Counted from the stretch's first letter, positions 52,833 through 62,736 are shown. The stretch is 64,000 bases of DNA from RBG-16-57-11 sp964503145 (GCA_964503145.1 CAZCYV010000001.1:620001-684000), one strand, 5' to 3'. Made by a program: numbers and translations. Notes: a model not told the origin generated them from the letters alone.

Positions 52833-55800
52833 TCAGCGGATCTTCAGCCGCTCCACCTGATAGCCCGATTTCTGATGCGCCTCGAGCAGCAGGCTCGCCG
52901 TGGCGTAGGCCGAGGCGACCCGCTGCGCAAGCTGCGCCGGGCTGAGCGTCTCTGCGGCGAATAGCGGGATGACCTCCGCCGCAAAGCTCCACCAGACCAA
53001 CTCCTCGAAGCACTCCTTGTTGTACCACGCCACGCCCTCGTAGGTGTGAACCTTGAGGTAGCGGCGGGCGTCCTCGTCTTTGAGCCAGCCCTGCAGCAGG
53101 CGTTCAGCTATCGCCTGCGGCTCGCCTTCGCTCGACCAACCGGCCTGCCCCAACAGCAGGCGCAGTAGAGGCAGGCTGCGGGCGGCCGCGCCAGCTTCCA
53201 CGCCCATTTCCTGCAGCGCGTCGCGGAGTTGCTTGCCCAGCAGCCACTCATCTACTAGGGCGCGGTTGCGCCCGGCGCCGTCCGCCTCTCCGCCGAGTTC
53301 TCCCAGCGGCGCCAGGAACAGACACGCCAGCATCACGCCCCAAGTTTCCGGTTGGCCAGCGTTCAACGGGTTTGCTCCAGTCGGACCATCCAGCAGATAG
53401 CTGATCGCCTGTCGGTAGGCTGTCGGGCGCTTGGCCAGGTCTTTCTTCAGCGTGGAAAGTTCCAGCAAGGCTTTCACCCGCCGGCGCACCTGCAACGCCA
53501 GTTCGGCCAGCGCCATCGCTTCGCCCGCGCCGCCCGCTTTCTCTTCGGTTACGGCCTGCGCCTCGGTTGACGCGCCTTCTGCAACCTCCCCGACCGCCGC
53601 TGGCGCAGCCGCCTGGGCTTCGTGGGCCTGCTGCAGATGCTGCGCCGCCGCCTGCAGGAACGCCAGGTACTTGCGCTCAGTTTCCTCCAGCGCCAGGTTG
53701 AAGTTGACCGGGTTGAAGCTATCCGCTTCGGCGCGATTCTGGATCAACCAGCGGAACATGCCTGGATTGACCAGCTCGCGGAAGGGGATCAGCAGCGGCT
53801 CCAGGACCATCTCGCGCAACGCCTCGTCGATGCTGGGCACACCGCCGCCCGCCAGGCGCGCCGCCAGGCGGGCGTAGTTGCCTTCCGGATCGTCCTGCAC
53901 CAGGCGAAAATCCAGGTACACGCGACAATCGTAAGCGCCAAGCTCGACGTAAAAGCCCTGCCGGACCAGTTCCTGGCTGTTGCGCAGATACTCCAACCCG
54001 CGGATATGCTCCCGAAAGCGCACGTAATAGTTTGGGTCGTCACGCAATCCCAGCCCCTCGCCCAGGGTGCGCCGCTCCAGAGTCTTCTCGTCGCCCTCGC
54101 CGGTCTTGACGGCGAAGGCTGCCGAGGAATGAATCCAGCCGCGCGCCTCGGCGTAGCGGTTGTGATACACCACCAGGGCGCGCTCCTCGCCGGCGCGGTT
54201 GGAGTAGGCGAAGACGTCCTCGTTGACGGAGCCTTCGGGTGTGTACAGATCATATAACAGGAAATCCCGCACCTCGGCGAAGAGATAACGCCGCCGCAGC
54301 AGGGGAAAGATCTGCCGCTGGTGACGTTCGATCAGCGCCTCATCGGGCTGCTCGTGCCACTTGGGATAGCGGAATTCCATGCCGTACTTCTCGGCGAAGC
54401 CTTCGATCTGCCCGTGGCCAAACATGGGCAGGCCGGGCAGGGTGGCCAGCAGGGTGCAAACGCCGAAGTACTTATCGCCCTTGCCGAACTGATCCACCGC
54501 GGTGCGCTCGTCGGGGTTGTTCATGAAATTGACGTAACGCTTGAGGATCTCCGGGTCGAACTCCAGGGTGTTCTTGATCACCAGGCGGTATTCCTGGTTC
54601 TTCTCGTCGCGCATCATGTTCATGAAGGCGCTGTTATAGACGCGGTGCATGCCCAGGGTGCGCACGAAATAGCCCTCCATCAGCCAGAAGGCTTCGGCCA
54701 GCAGCAGCGTATCGGGGGCCTCCTGGGCGACGCGATCGACCACCATGCGCCAGAACTCCTCCGGGAAGGCCTGATCGAACTGCGCCTTGGTCAGGCCATG
54801 CTCGGCGCGGCTGGGGATATCGCCGCCGCTGCCCGGCTCCGGGAACCACAGGCGATGGTAGTGGCGCTTGGCCAGGGTCATGGCGGCGTCGAAGCGGATG
54901 ATGGGGAACATGCGCGCCACGTGCAGGATGGTCTGGATGACGGCTTCGCGCACTTCGGGCAGCAGGTAGTTGAGTTGGGCGGTGTCGTTCCACGGCATGG
55001 AGGTGCCGTCGTTGCCGTGGTAGATGTAGCGGGTGTCGCCTGTCCAACGATCCACCCGTTTGAAGACCACCGCGGCGTCGGTGTTGTCATAGTAGTGATC
55101 TTCCAGGTAGATGCCCACCCGCTCGTCCCAGGAGAGATCTACCCCGTTGAAGGTGTAGCCCGGAAAGGGGCTGTAGGGGAGCTGAATGAACCAGTCGGGG
55201 TGTTCGATCACCCAGCGCGAGTCGATGCCCATGTGATTGGGCACCATATCCGAAGCCAGACGGATGCCGTAACGCCAGGCGCGATTGCGCAGCACCTGGT
55301 AAGCCTCGTCGCCGCCCAGGTCTTTGGCGATGGTGTAATCGAAGAGCGAATAGGCCGAAGCGACGGCGTCGGGGTTGCCGCGCAGTTGCTTGATCTTCTG
55401 CGATGCCGGGCTGCGTTCCCAAAGGCCGATCAGCCACAGCCCGGTGAAGCCCCAGCGAGCCAGCGTTTCCAATTCTTCGTCCGGGATGTGATCCAGATGG
55501 GTGATAGGGCGTTTGTATTTGCGCGAGAGTTGGTCGAGCCAAACGTAGGTGTTCTTGGCAAGCAACACCAGATTGGGCATCCAATCCAGGTCGGGGCTGA
55601 AGCGCTCCGGCTCGTAGAGATATTCCTCACCTTTGAACTCATAGACCAGCGCCGGTCCAGGCCCGCCCGGGCCGAAGACCGGTTTTTCCTCTTCACGAAT
55701 CAGGTCCAGGCTGCTCATCAGGCGCACCAGGATGAAGGGGAGCATGCTCCCCCAACGAGTGCGGATGTATTCCAGTTGGGCAAACAGCGAATCGGGATGC

Positions 55801-56480
55801 GCCTTGGCCGGGGCGCGCAACACTTCGATCAGGCTCTGGTTCTCCGGGCCGTAGGTGGGTTGCGTCTCGAAGAAATCGGCCAGTGAGCGGATCAATCGCG
55901 GGTAGATGCGCTGGCGCTCCAGGTCGGCGTCGTCGAAAAGCTCCGCAAAGGGTTGAAAGGCCGGATTTTCGTTATCCAGCCACAGCATCAACAGCTCTTC
56001 CAGCGCAAGCTGACGGTTGGAAGCCAGGCTGCCGTCATCCCGAAGCGAGTCGCCGGCCAGGTATTCTTCTGGGGTGAGCTGGCCGCGGTACACCGCCAGC
56101 GGAGGGAACTCACGGGTGAACTGAAGCAGCACCGCGTCCACCTGCTCCCGCCCCAGGCGGGCTTCCAGCCAATCCAGAGCGTCTTGCATCACAACGGGAT
56201 TGCGCGAGCGGCGGTAATCTTCGACCACCTGATGCAGGATTTCGTGGATCAACCCCATGGCGTTGATCTGGCCGGCGCGCACCGCCCGGTCGGGATGGGC
56301 GGCCAGATCGCGTCGGGCGTTCATCTGTTGGGCGAACTGGCGCGCGGCCAGAAAATTAGCAAAGATCACGTTACCTCGGCTGCTAAACAGGGCCTGATCG
56401 AATTGATAGCGCTCCCGCGCCTGACGCGAGACATGGAATTCCATCTGGTAAGGTATGGATTTTGATTGAGTGTGGTTCAT
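52833..56480 (-). CDS. Large GH13 alpha-amylase-family enzyme
   Basis: About 1215 residues. N-terminal helical region of unknown kind (1-330), then a GH13 barrel: DMVPNHMGIDSRWVIEH (region I), IIRFDAAMTLAKRHYHRLWF with the Arg-x-Asp nucleophile (region II), LLLAEAFWLMEGYFVRTLG with acid/base Glu (region III), and LATLPGLPMFGHGQIEGFAE (region IV, His instead of the usual His-Asp pair). The last 350 residues are helical with Ala/Glu-rich linker and no known fold. It is far longer than usual amylases (450-700). GGAG six bases upstream selects ATG 56480 over the frame start 56516. No signal peptide. Likely a cytoplasmic alpha-glucan enzyme. Confidence 0.82.
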   Translation of the reverse strand: MNHTQSKSIPYQMEFHVSRQARERYQFDQALFSSRGNVIFANFLAARQFAQQMNARRDLAAHPDRAVRAGQINAMGLIHEILHQVVEDYRRSRNPVVMQDALDWLEARLGREQVDAVLLQFTREFPPLAVYRGQLTPEEYLAGDSLRDDGSLASNRQLALEELLMLWLDNENPAFQPFAELFDDADLERQRIYPRLIRSLADFFETQPTYGPENQSLIEVLRAPAKAHPDSLFAQLEYIRTRWGSMLPFILVRLMSSLDLIREEEKPVFGPGGPGPALVYEFKGEEYLYEPERFSPDLDWMPNLVLLAKNTYVWLDQLSRKYKRPITHLDHIPDEELETLARWGFTGLWLIGLWERSPASQKIKQLRGNPDAVASAYSLFDYTIAKDLGGDEAYQVLRNRAWRYGIRLASDMVPNHMGIDSRWVIEHPDWFIQLPYSPFPGYTFNGVDLSWDERVGIYLEDHYYDNTDAAVVFKRVDRWTGDTRYIYHGNDGTSMPWNDTAQLNYLLPEVREAVIQTILHVARMFPIIRFDAAMTLAKRHYHRLWFPEPGSGGDIPSRAEHGLTKAQFDQAFPEEFWRMVVDRVAQEAPDTLLLAEAFWLMEGYFVRTLGMHRVYNSAFMNMMRDEKNQEYRLVIKNTLEFDPEILKRYVNFMNNPDERTAVDQFGKGDKYFGVCTLLATLPGLPMFGHGQIEGFAEKYGMEFRYPKWHEQPDEALIERHQRQIFPLLRRRYLFAEVRDFLLYDLYTPEGSVNEDVFAYSNRAGEERALVVYHNRYAEARGWIHSSAAFAVKTGEGDEKTLERRTLGEGLGLRDDPNYYVRFREHIRGLEYLRNSQELVRQGFYVELGAYDCRVYLDFRLVQDDPEGNYARLAARLAGGGVPSIDEALREMVLEPLLIPFRELVNPGMFRWLIQNRAEADSFNPVNFNLALEETERKYLAFLQAAAQHLQQAHEAQAAAPAAVGEVAEGASTEAQAVTEEKAGGAGEAMALAELALQVRRRVKALLELSTLKKDLAKRPTAYRQAISYLLDGPTGANPLNAGQPETWGVMLACLFLAPLGELGGEADGAGRNRALVDEWLLGKQLRDALQEMGVEAGAAARSLPLLRLLLGQAGWSSEGEPQAIAERLLQGWLKDEDARRYLKVHTYEGVAWYNKECFEELVWWSFAAEVIPLFAAETLSPAQLAQRVASAYATASLLLEAHQKSGYQVERLKIR

Positions 56481-56540
56481 ATAACACTCCACAGTTGACA
56501 GGCTCTGCGTGGCCACTTTCGGGTCAGGCAGGCAGTTGGA

Positions 56541-57857
56541 CTATCCGAGGCTGTGGCGGACGATCAACAAGGTGATATCATCGAAGCCCGGCGCGCCGCC
56601 GGTGAAGTTCTGGATGGCGCTTTCCAGCGCTGCACCGATCTGCTGGGCGCTCTCTTCGCGGTGCGCCAGCACCACGCTCTCCAGGCGCTCCATGTCGAAG
56701 CTCTGACCGTGGGGGTCCAGGGCGTCGGTGACGCCATCGGTGTACAGCACCAGGAAATCTCCGGGGTTTAGCGCCAGGCTGCGCTGCTCGTAAGGCGCCT
56801 GCTCATCCACCCCTAGCGCCATGCCGGTGCGGCTCAGCCGATGCAGAGCGCCCTGCCCGGAGCGCTTGCCGCGCTGGAAGAAGAGCGCCGGGTTGTGACC
56901 GGCGTTGACATAGGTCACCTGCCCTGCCTGGGGGTCGAGCAGAACATAGAACAGGGTGATGAACATGCCGCTGGTCGAATCCTGGCAGATCAAGCGGTTA
57001 GCGCGGGCGATGCCAGCAGCGGGCTCCAGGGCGGAATCCAGGCTGGCGCGGACGATGCTGCGCGACATAGCCATGAACAGCGCCGCGGGCATACCCTTAT
57101 CGGAGACATCGGCGATGACCAGTCCCAGTTGCCCGTTCTGGCAAGGGATGAAATCGTAGTAATCGCCGGCCACCTGGCGCGCTGGCAGCCAACGGGCGGC
57201 AAACTCCCAGCCCGGCGCCTGGGGTGCTTCCGCAGGCAGCAGGCTGAGCTGCACCTGGCGCGCCATTTGCAGTTCGCGCTCCAGGCGGCCTTTCTCCACT
57301 GCCACCCGGTACAAGCGAGCATTCTCGATGGCAATGGCCGCGCTGGAGGCGATGGCGGTGAGCAGATCCAGGTCGGCGGGGCTGAAGATGCCCGCCTGGA
57401 TACGGTTATCGACGTAGATCGTGCCCAGGATGCGCTCCTTGATGCGCAGCGGCACGCACAGGATGGAGCGCAAGCCGAGCAACCGGACGCTCTGGCGCAT
57501 GCTGAAGCGCGGGTCCAACTGAGCATCGCCGGTGAGCACCGCCTGTCCCTGCCGCGCTACCCCCTGCACCACGCTGAGCGAAATCTGGAACATCGGGTCT
57601 TGAATGGTGTGTTGATCCATGCCCCGCGCAGCGCGGAAGACCAACTGGTCATGCTCATCGTAGAGCATCAAGAAGCCGCGCTCGGCGCGCGTAGCAACGA
57701 TCACCTCATCCATCACCCGATTGAGCACTTCGTCCAGGTCCAGGGACGAGTTGAAGGTCTGGGAGAGTTGATAGAGCAACGCCAGCCGCTCGCCCGAGGG
57801 CTGCGAGCCAGGAGGATTGACGCCGGCGGGTTGGGGTGGCAAGGAGGAATAGGACAT
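56541..57857 (-). CDS. GAF-domain PP2C-type (SpoIIE/RsbU) phosphatase
   Basis: 438 residues. Residues 20-190 are a GAF sensor (LDEVLNRVMDEVIVATRAER, ILCVPLRIKERILGTIYVDN). A short coiled coil leads to the PP2C domain with all metal ligands: GDYYDF, ADVSDKGMPAALFMA, YVNAGHNPALFF, LYTDGVTDAL and GFDDITLLIV. RsbU-type phosphatases dephosphorylate anti-sigma-factor antagonists in partner-switching pathways. No antagonist or kinase gene is next to it, so its target is elsewhere. Confidence 0.9.
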   Translation of the reverse strand: MSYSSLPPQPAGVNPPGSQPSGERLALLYQLSQTFNSSLDLDEVLNRVMDEVIVATRAERGFLMLYDEHDQLVFRAARGMDQHTIQDPMFQISLSVVQGVARQGQAVLTGDAQLDPRFSMRQSVRLLGLRSILCVPLRIKERILGTIYVDNRIQAGIFSPADLDLLTAIASSAAIAIENARLYRVAVEKGRLERELQMARQVQLSLLPAEAPQAPGWEFAARWLPARQVAGDYYDFIPCQNGQLGLVIADVSDKGMPAALFMAMSRSIVRASLDSALEPAAGIARANRLICQDSTSGMFITLFYVLLDPQAGQVTYVNAGHNPALFFQRGKRSGQGALHRLSRTGMALGVDEQAPYEQRSLALNPGDFLVLYTDGVTDALDPHGQSFDMERLESVVLAHREESAQQIGAALESAIQNFTGGAPGFDDITLLIVRHSLG

Positions 57858-58081
57858 ACGGCCTCTTCAGTTCAGCGACGCCTGCAGCCAGCAGTTTGCG
57901 CAGGGGCCTCCATTCAGCCTTGATTATCCCATAGAGATGGGCTGCGGTAAAGCCATTGGCGCGGCCTGTTATCGCGAAATCGCCCTTTCCGCCAGGACGA
58001 AGGCGGTATAATCGTTGCAACAACGGCTGGCGCGACGCCCGTTGACTACCCAAGGTCTATACGACCAAGGAGCGACCAACG

Positions 58082-58756
58082 ATGATCCCCATCAAAGATC
58101 AGATCCCCACCCGACACGTGCCGTGGGCCAATTATTTGCTCATCGTCGCCAATATCCTGGTTTTCGTGATCCAATTGAGCGCCGGGCCTTACCAGGAAGC
58201 GCTGGTTTACCAGTTCGCTTTGATCCCAGCAAACCTGACGGCAGGGCTGAATCCAGGAGACATCGCCGACATCTTCACCAGTATGTTCATGCATGCCGGA
58301 CTGGCGCACCTGGCCGGGAACATGCTCTATCTGTGGATCTTTGGCGATAATGTGGAAGACAGCATGGGCGCGGCGAAGTATTTGCTGTTCTATCTGGTGG
58401 GCGGGGTAGCGGCTTCGTTGATCCACGTGCTCACCAACCCCGGCTCGCAGATTCCCACCGTGGGAGCAAGCGGGGCGATCTCTGCCGTGTTGGGCGCTTA
58501 TCTGGTGCTGTATCCCCAAAGCCGGGTGCTGACGATCATCCCCCTGGGGTTCTTCCTGCGTCTGACACTGCTGCCGGCGAGCATCGTGCTGGGGTTGTGG
58601 TTCGTGCTGCAACTCTTCAGCGGGCTGCTCTCTTTGGGCGGGCCAGACGTGGGCGGGGTGGCCTTTTGGGCGCACGTCGGCGGGTTCGTCGCCGGCGTAG
58701 CGCTGGCCAAATTGTTCGCCAGCCGCCGCAGGCCGGAATACTACATCACCTGGTGA
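58082..58756 (+). CDS. Rhomboid-family intramembrane serine protease
   Basis: 224 residues, six or seven membrane segments. The catalytic Ser is in GASGAISAVLGAYL, the catalytic His in FWAHVGGFVAGVALAKL. The WR-like loop motif and HAGLAHLAGNMLYLWIFGDN (with His-Asn near the oxyanion site) are also present. AGGAG lies nine bases before the ATG. It cleaves membrane proteins within the bilayer; the substrate is unknown. The stop is followed in the same frame by the start-less copy of the sulfurtransferase gene. Confidence 0.92.
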   Translation: MIPIKDQIPTRHVPWANYLLIVANILVFVIQLSAGPYQEALVYQFALIPANLTAGLNPGDIADIFTSMFMHAGLAHLAGNMLYLWIFGDNVEDSMGAAKYLLFYLVGGVAASLIHVLTNPGSQIPTVGASGAISAVLGAYLVLYPQSRVLTIIPLGFFLRLTLLPASIVLGLWFVLQLFSGLLSLGGPDVGGVAFWAHVGGFVAGVALAKLFASRRRPEYYITW

Positions 58757-58789
58757 AAAAAATTCAAAATCTTCACAAAGGACTTCACG

Positions 58790-59821
58790 ACGACCCACAC
58801 ACTGCTCATCTCGCCGCAAGAACTGGCGGCGCACCTGGACGATCCGAACTGGATCATCTTTGACTGCCGCTTCCTGCTCTCGCAACCCGACGAAAAAGAA
58901 GCCTATTACCTCAAGGCGCACATCGCCGGAGCGGTCTACGCGCACCTGGATCGCGACCTTTCGGCGCCGATCATCCCCGGCGTCACCGGGCGCCATCCGC
59001 TGCCCACCCCCGAAGAGGCGGCGCGCCGCTTCGGAAAGATGGGCATCGGGCCGGGGATGCAGGTGGTGGCTTACGACGACCAGGGCGGCTCGCTGGCGGC
59101 GGTGCGGCTGTGGTGGATGCTGCGCTGGCTGGGGCACGATGCGGTTGCCGTGCTGGACGGCGGCTGGCAGGGCTGGCTCAGCGAGGATCTGCCGCTGCGG
59201 GGCGGACGGGAAACGCGCTCGCCGCAGACCTTCATCGCCCGGCCACGGCAGGGGATGTATCTGACCACCCAACAGGTGGAACGGCTACAGCGCGATCCGA
59301 GCTACCGAGTAATCGACGTGCGCGCCCCAGAGCGCTATCGCGGCGAGGTGGAACCGATCGATCCGGTGGCGGGGCACATCCCCGGGGCGATCAACGCCCC
59401 ATACACCGACAATCTGAACGCAGAGGGCAAATTCCGCGCCCCCGAGGAATTGCGAACGTATTACCAGGCGCTGCTCGGCGAAACGCCTGCCGAGCGGACG
59501 GTCTTCTACTGCGGTTCGGGGGTCACTTCGATCCACAGCGTGCTGGCGATGCTCATCGCCGGCATGGGCGAGGCCAAACTATACGCCGGTTCGTGGAGCG
59601 AATGGATCGCCGATCGGCGTCGACCGGTGGCGCTCACCTTTTCATCCCTCAATATAGTGGTTGAAAATGTGGCTTTCATGGAGTATCTCCTTAACCGATT
59701 TTTAACATCAATTTTCGTGAATTATGATAGTATATTTTATGTAGGGATGACATCTTACACAACGCAACAATTCAGCGTGGCTATCATTCTATATCCAATC
59801 CAACAGTTGAAGGTTCATTAG
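58790..59821 (+). pseudogene. Start-less duplicate of the sulfurtransferase gene
   Basis: Bases 58792-59632 match 60504-61344 almost base for base (841 bp; mismatches seen only at GATCGG versus GACCAG near the end). At the start codon the copy has ACG (58790-58792) where the intact copy has ATG. No ATG, GTG or TTG occurs in frame back to the rhomboid stop. The 3' end diverges two bases into a codon and the frame runs on for about 60 unrelated residues to 59821. An internal ATG at 59039 would give only half the protein. Both catalytic-domain halves are otherwise intact. It is a duplicate that has lost expression, or an assembly artefact. Confidence 0.75.
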
Positions 59822-59854
59822 TTCCACGATTATCAGTTCTTCGGGAGGTTAGAT

Positions 59855-60283
59855 ATGAAACGAGCTTGGAAGTTTGCATCCGTTCTACTGGCGCTTGTCA
59901 TCATGTTCAGCGCAGTGGCAACGCCAGCCTTTGCCGGAACCAAACCACCGCCGCCAGACGGTAAATGTGAAACATTCATTTTACTGGCCATTCACGGCGT
60001 CAACGGCAAACCCCTTGGGCTGCCCATGGAGTTGCCTGTAGATGTATACGTCAACGGCGGTTATGCTTTCACCTTCGAATTTAGGGATACCGTCGGACCG
60101 CTCACGCTTCCTGCTGGCGTATACACCATCACAGTCAACCTGGCCGGTACTGAGACCCAGGTAATGAGCCTTGGACCTGTGGAGATCCCTGGCTGCACTA
60201 AGGTGGTTGTGAAAGCCAAATTGGTGGACGGGGTTCCCACACTGGTTGCAAAAGTTCGAGACCTGACTCAACCTAAGAAGTAG
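59855..60283 (+). CDS. Secreted DUF4397-like protein
   Basis: 142 residues. Signal peptide FASVLLALVIMFSAVATPAF ending AFAG. The mature part has one DUF4397-type beta-sandwich: PVDVYVNGGYAFTFEFRDTV then GPLTLPAGVYTITVNLAGT, followed by KVVVKAKLVDGVPTLVAKV. Two Cys (CETFIL, IPGCTK) could form a disulfide. GGGAGG lies six bases before the ATG and a strong terminator follows, so it is a complete single-gene unit. It lies between the two sulfurtransferase copies and has a lower GC content than they do. Confidence 0.72.
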   Translation: MKRAWKFASVLLALVIMFSAVATPAFAGTKPPPPDGKCETFILLAIHGVNGKPLGLPMELPVDVYVNGGYAFTFEFRDTVGPLTLPAGVYTITVNLAGTETQVMSLGPVEIPGCTKVVVKAKLVDGVPTLVAKVRDLTQPKK

Positions 60284-60334
60284 GCAGCTGCCTGCGCCAC
60301 CTGAGACACTGATCAAGATCGTCATCCCAACAAG

Positions 60335-60372
60335 AATTCTGCTAAGAACGCAACTTAGCAGAATTTCTTTTT
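60335..60372 (+). terminator. Rho-independent terminator of the DUF4397-like gene
   Basis: AATTCTGCTAAG (60335-60346) and CTTAGCAGAATT (60354-60365) are perfect 12-bp inverted repeats around AACGCAA, followed by TCTTTTT. Confidence 0.9.
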
Positions 60373-60501
60373 AACTGGCGGCTTTGATACTCAAATTCGA
60401 CCCTGCATAATTGCAGCGGTTAAACCCAGTAAAGGTCTTTGGAAGTATAATTTGGGCAATCCAGAACCTAGCTGACATTAAACCTCAGAAAGCGCTTGAT
60501 C

Positions 60502-61365
60502 ATGACCCACACACTGCTCATCTCGCCGCAAGAACTGGCGGCGCACCTGGACGATCCGAACTGGATCATCTTTGACTGCCGCTTCCTGCTCTCGCAACCC
60601 GACGAAAAAGAAGCCTATTACCTCAAGGCGCACATCGCCGGAGCGGTCTACGCGCACCTGGATCGCGACCTTTCGGCGCCGATCATCCCCGGCGTCACCG
60701 GGCGCCATCCGCTGCCCACCCCCGAAGAGGCGGCGCGCCGCTTCGGAAAGATGGGCATCGGGCCGGGGATGCAGGTGGTGGCTTACGACGACCAGGGCGG
60801 CTCGCTGGCGGCGGTGCGGCTGTGGTGGATGCTGCGCTGGCTGGGGCACGATGCGGTTGCCGTGCTGGACGGCGGCTGGCAGGGCTGGCTCAGCGAGGAT
60901 CTGCCGCTGCGGGGCGGACGGGAAACGCGCTCGCCGCAGACCTTCATCGCCCGGCCACGGCAGGGGATGTATCTGACCACCCAACAGGTGGAACGGCTAC
61001 AGCGCGATCCGAGCTACCGAGTAATCGACGTGCGCGCCCCAGAGCGCTATCGCGGCGAGGTGGAACCGATCGATCCGGTGGCGGGGCACATCCCCGGGGC
61101 GATCAACGCCCCATACACCGACAATCTGAACGCAGAGGGCAAATTCCGCGCCCCCGAGGAATTGCGAACGTATTACCAGGCGCTGCTCGGCGAAACGCCT
61201 GCCGAGCGGACGGTCTTCTACTGCGGTTCGGGGGTCACTTCGATCCACAGCGTGCTGGCGATGCTCATCGCCGGCATGGGCGAGGCCAAACTATACGCCG
61301 GTTCGTGGAGCGAATGGATCGCCGACCAGCGTCGACCGGTGGCGACCGGCCCAGAACCAGGCTGA
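60502..61365 (+). CDS. Sulfurtransferase with two rhodanese domains (3-mercaptopyruvate type)
   Basis: About 287 residues, two rhodanese domains. The first (residues 8-140) is inactive, with HIAGAVYAHLDRDLS and VVAYDDQGGSLAAVRLW. The second (155-285) holds the active-site Cys in FYCGSGVTSIHSV. CGSGVT is the loop of 3-mercaptopyruvate sulfurtransferases, while thiosulfate-type enzymes have CRKGVT. AGHIPGAINAPYTDNL is the usual substrate-loop motif. The frame also opens at ATG 60496, but the duplicate shows homology from ATG 60502 on. The 5' flank has no good ribosome site. Confidence 0.9.
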   Translation: MTHTLLISPQELAAHLDDPNWIIFDCRFLLSQPDEKEAYYLKAHIAGAVYAHLDRDLSAPIIPGVTGRHPLPTPEEAARRFGKMGIGPGMQVVAYDDQGGSLAAVRLWWMLRWLGHDAVAVLDGGWQGWLSEDLPLRGGRETRSPQTFIARPRQGMYLTTQQVERLQRDPSYRVIDVRAPERYRGEVEPIDPVAGHIPGAINAPYTDNLNAEGKFRAPEELRTYYQALLGETPAERTVFYCGSGVTSIHSVLAMLIAGMGEAKLYAGSWSEWIADQRRPVATGPEPG

Positions 61366-61374
61366 GTCTGCCCC

Positions 61375-62736
61375 CTAAGGCAAGAAATCATACACCGGCA
61401 AGACTTCGGTGGCGACGTCCAGCAGCCGCGCGCCAGCCTCCAAATCTTGCAAATACAACTCGAAAGCGCCCACCCGCTGCGCTACGTAGAGTATCTGGGT
61501 AGGGCTGACCCAGCGCACGTTGCTCACCCCGAAACGCTCGCCCGGCAGGGGCTGCGGCGCGCCGTCCAGCCCGCCCAACCAGGCTTCCTGCTCGTCACCC
61601 AGGGTGTATAGGAAGCGCCTTCCGTCCGGAGACCAGCTCTCGAAGTGCATCAAGGGGCCAGAGGCGTAGGCCCATTCTCCCTGACCGTCGAAGGTGGCCA
61701 ACAGCAGTTCGCGCCGATTTTCGCTGGGTTGCCCGACCTCGCGCAGGAACGCCAGCCGCTTTAGGTCGGGCGAATAGCGCACCGGCTCATCGAAGAACGG
61801 CACTGCCAGGATGGCGCCTTCCTGGATGGCGTCGCCGCCATCGGCGGGGATCTTCCACAGGGTGGTAGGCTGAGCGGGCTGAGCCAGCGAATCGACCGGC
61901 GGCAGCGCCAGGCGCAGGTAGTCGCCGTCCGCCGACCAGCGCGGCACGGCATAGTAGCGATATTCGCTATAGGTGAGCACCGGCTCATAGCGCAGCACTG
62001 GCCGGTAATCGCTGCCATCAGCGTTGGTCAGGATCAGCATATCCGGCCTGGAAATGGCGATCTGGCTGCCATCTGGAGAATAGACGAACTCCCCACCCCA
62101 CCCCGCCAGGAACAGGTTGGTGATCGTACCGTTGTCGGCGTCCACCAAATGCAGGTCATCCAGCAGGCTCAGGCCAGGGCCGTCGAATACCTGTTGAGTG
62201 TTGAAGGCCAGGCTGCGCCCGCCTGGCATCCAGGCGTAGTGATAGGGGTTGATGGCGACAGCGCTGCGGTCGCGCACCCCGCCGCCAATGATGTCCAGAT
62301 CGGTGATGCTCACCAAGCGGCGCTCATCCGTCCCATCCAGTTCGACCGCCCAAAGTTCGGTGTGATAACCACCCGCCGGGCGCAGAAAAGCCACCGTCCG
62401 GCCGTCTGGCGATAGGCTGGGATTGTAGGCCGGGCCGCCGGAGGTGAGTTGTCGGGTCTCGCCGTCCTGCCAGAGCCACAGATTCCCATCCTTGGTGTAC
62501 ACCACGCGCAGCGAACCGGCGGCCGGCGTGGCAGGCTCGGCCAGCCGGGTGACAGCGGGCCGCGGCGAGGCCGGCGGTTCGAGCGGGGTTTCGCCGGCTG
62601 GGCCTGGGGTGGACGGCGGCGCGCTCGAGGTGGGTGTCTCGGTTGCGCGGGTGTAGCGGGTGAAATTGCACCCGCAACTCAGCCCCAAGACCAGCATCGC
62701 CAAAAGCAACACGCGCAGAGGCATGGGTTTGCTCAT
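61375..62736 (-). CDS. TolB/WD40-like beta-propeller lipoprotein
   Basis: 453 residues. Lipoprotein signal VLLLAMLVLGLSCGCN. A Pro/Ser/Thr linker covers residues 30-65. The rest is a six-bladed PD40/TolB-type propeller: WLWQDGETRQLTSGGPAYNP, SLSPDGRTVAFLRPAGG, YSPDGSQIAISRPD, WSADGDYLRLALP, YSPDLKRLAFLRE and SPDGRRFLYTLG. Each blade carries the SPDG turn. It binds ligands or wall components outside the cell; no catalytic motif is visible. GGAG lies seven bases before the ATG, and the stop of the upstream gene ends there (TAGATG). Confidence 0.82.
   Translation of the reverse strand: MSKPMPLRVLLLAMLVLGLSCGCNFTRYTRATETPTSSAPPSTPGPAGETPLEPPASPRPAVTRLAEPATPAAGSLRVVYTKDGNLWLWQDGETRQLTSGGPAYNPSLSPDGRTVAFLRPAGGYHTELWAVELDGTDERRLVSITDLDIIGGGVRDRSAVAINPYHYAWMPGGRSLAFNTQQVFDGPGLSLLDDLHLVDADNGTITNLFLAGWGGEFVYSPDGSQIAISRPDMLILTNADGSDYRPVLRYEPVLTYSEYRYYAVPRWSADGDYLRLALPPVDSLAQPAQPTTLWKIPADGGDAIQEGAILAVPFFDEPVRYSPDLKRLAFLREVGQPSENRRELLLATFDGQGEWAYASGPLMHFESWSPDGRRFLYTLGDEQEAWLGGLDGAPQPLPGERFGVSNVRWVSPTQILYVAQRVGAFELYLQDLEAGARLLDVATEVLPVYDFLP

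Larger units (their letters stand above)
58792..61344. repeat. 841-bp direct repeat (58792-59632 and 60504-61344)
   Basis: Two direct copies 1712 bases apart enclose the DUF4397-like gene and its terminator. I see no mismatches except a few bases at the very 3' end. No insertion-sequence ends or target-site duplications are visible at the borders. Confidence 0.85.

Noticed and set aside
54321..55886. Plus-strand frame of about 521 codons
   Set aside because: Antisense of the GH13 gene, whose catalytic motifs are complete on the minus strand.
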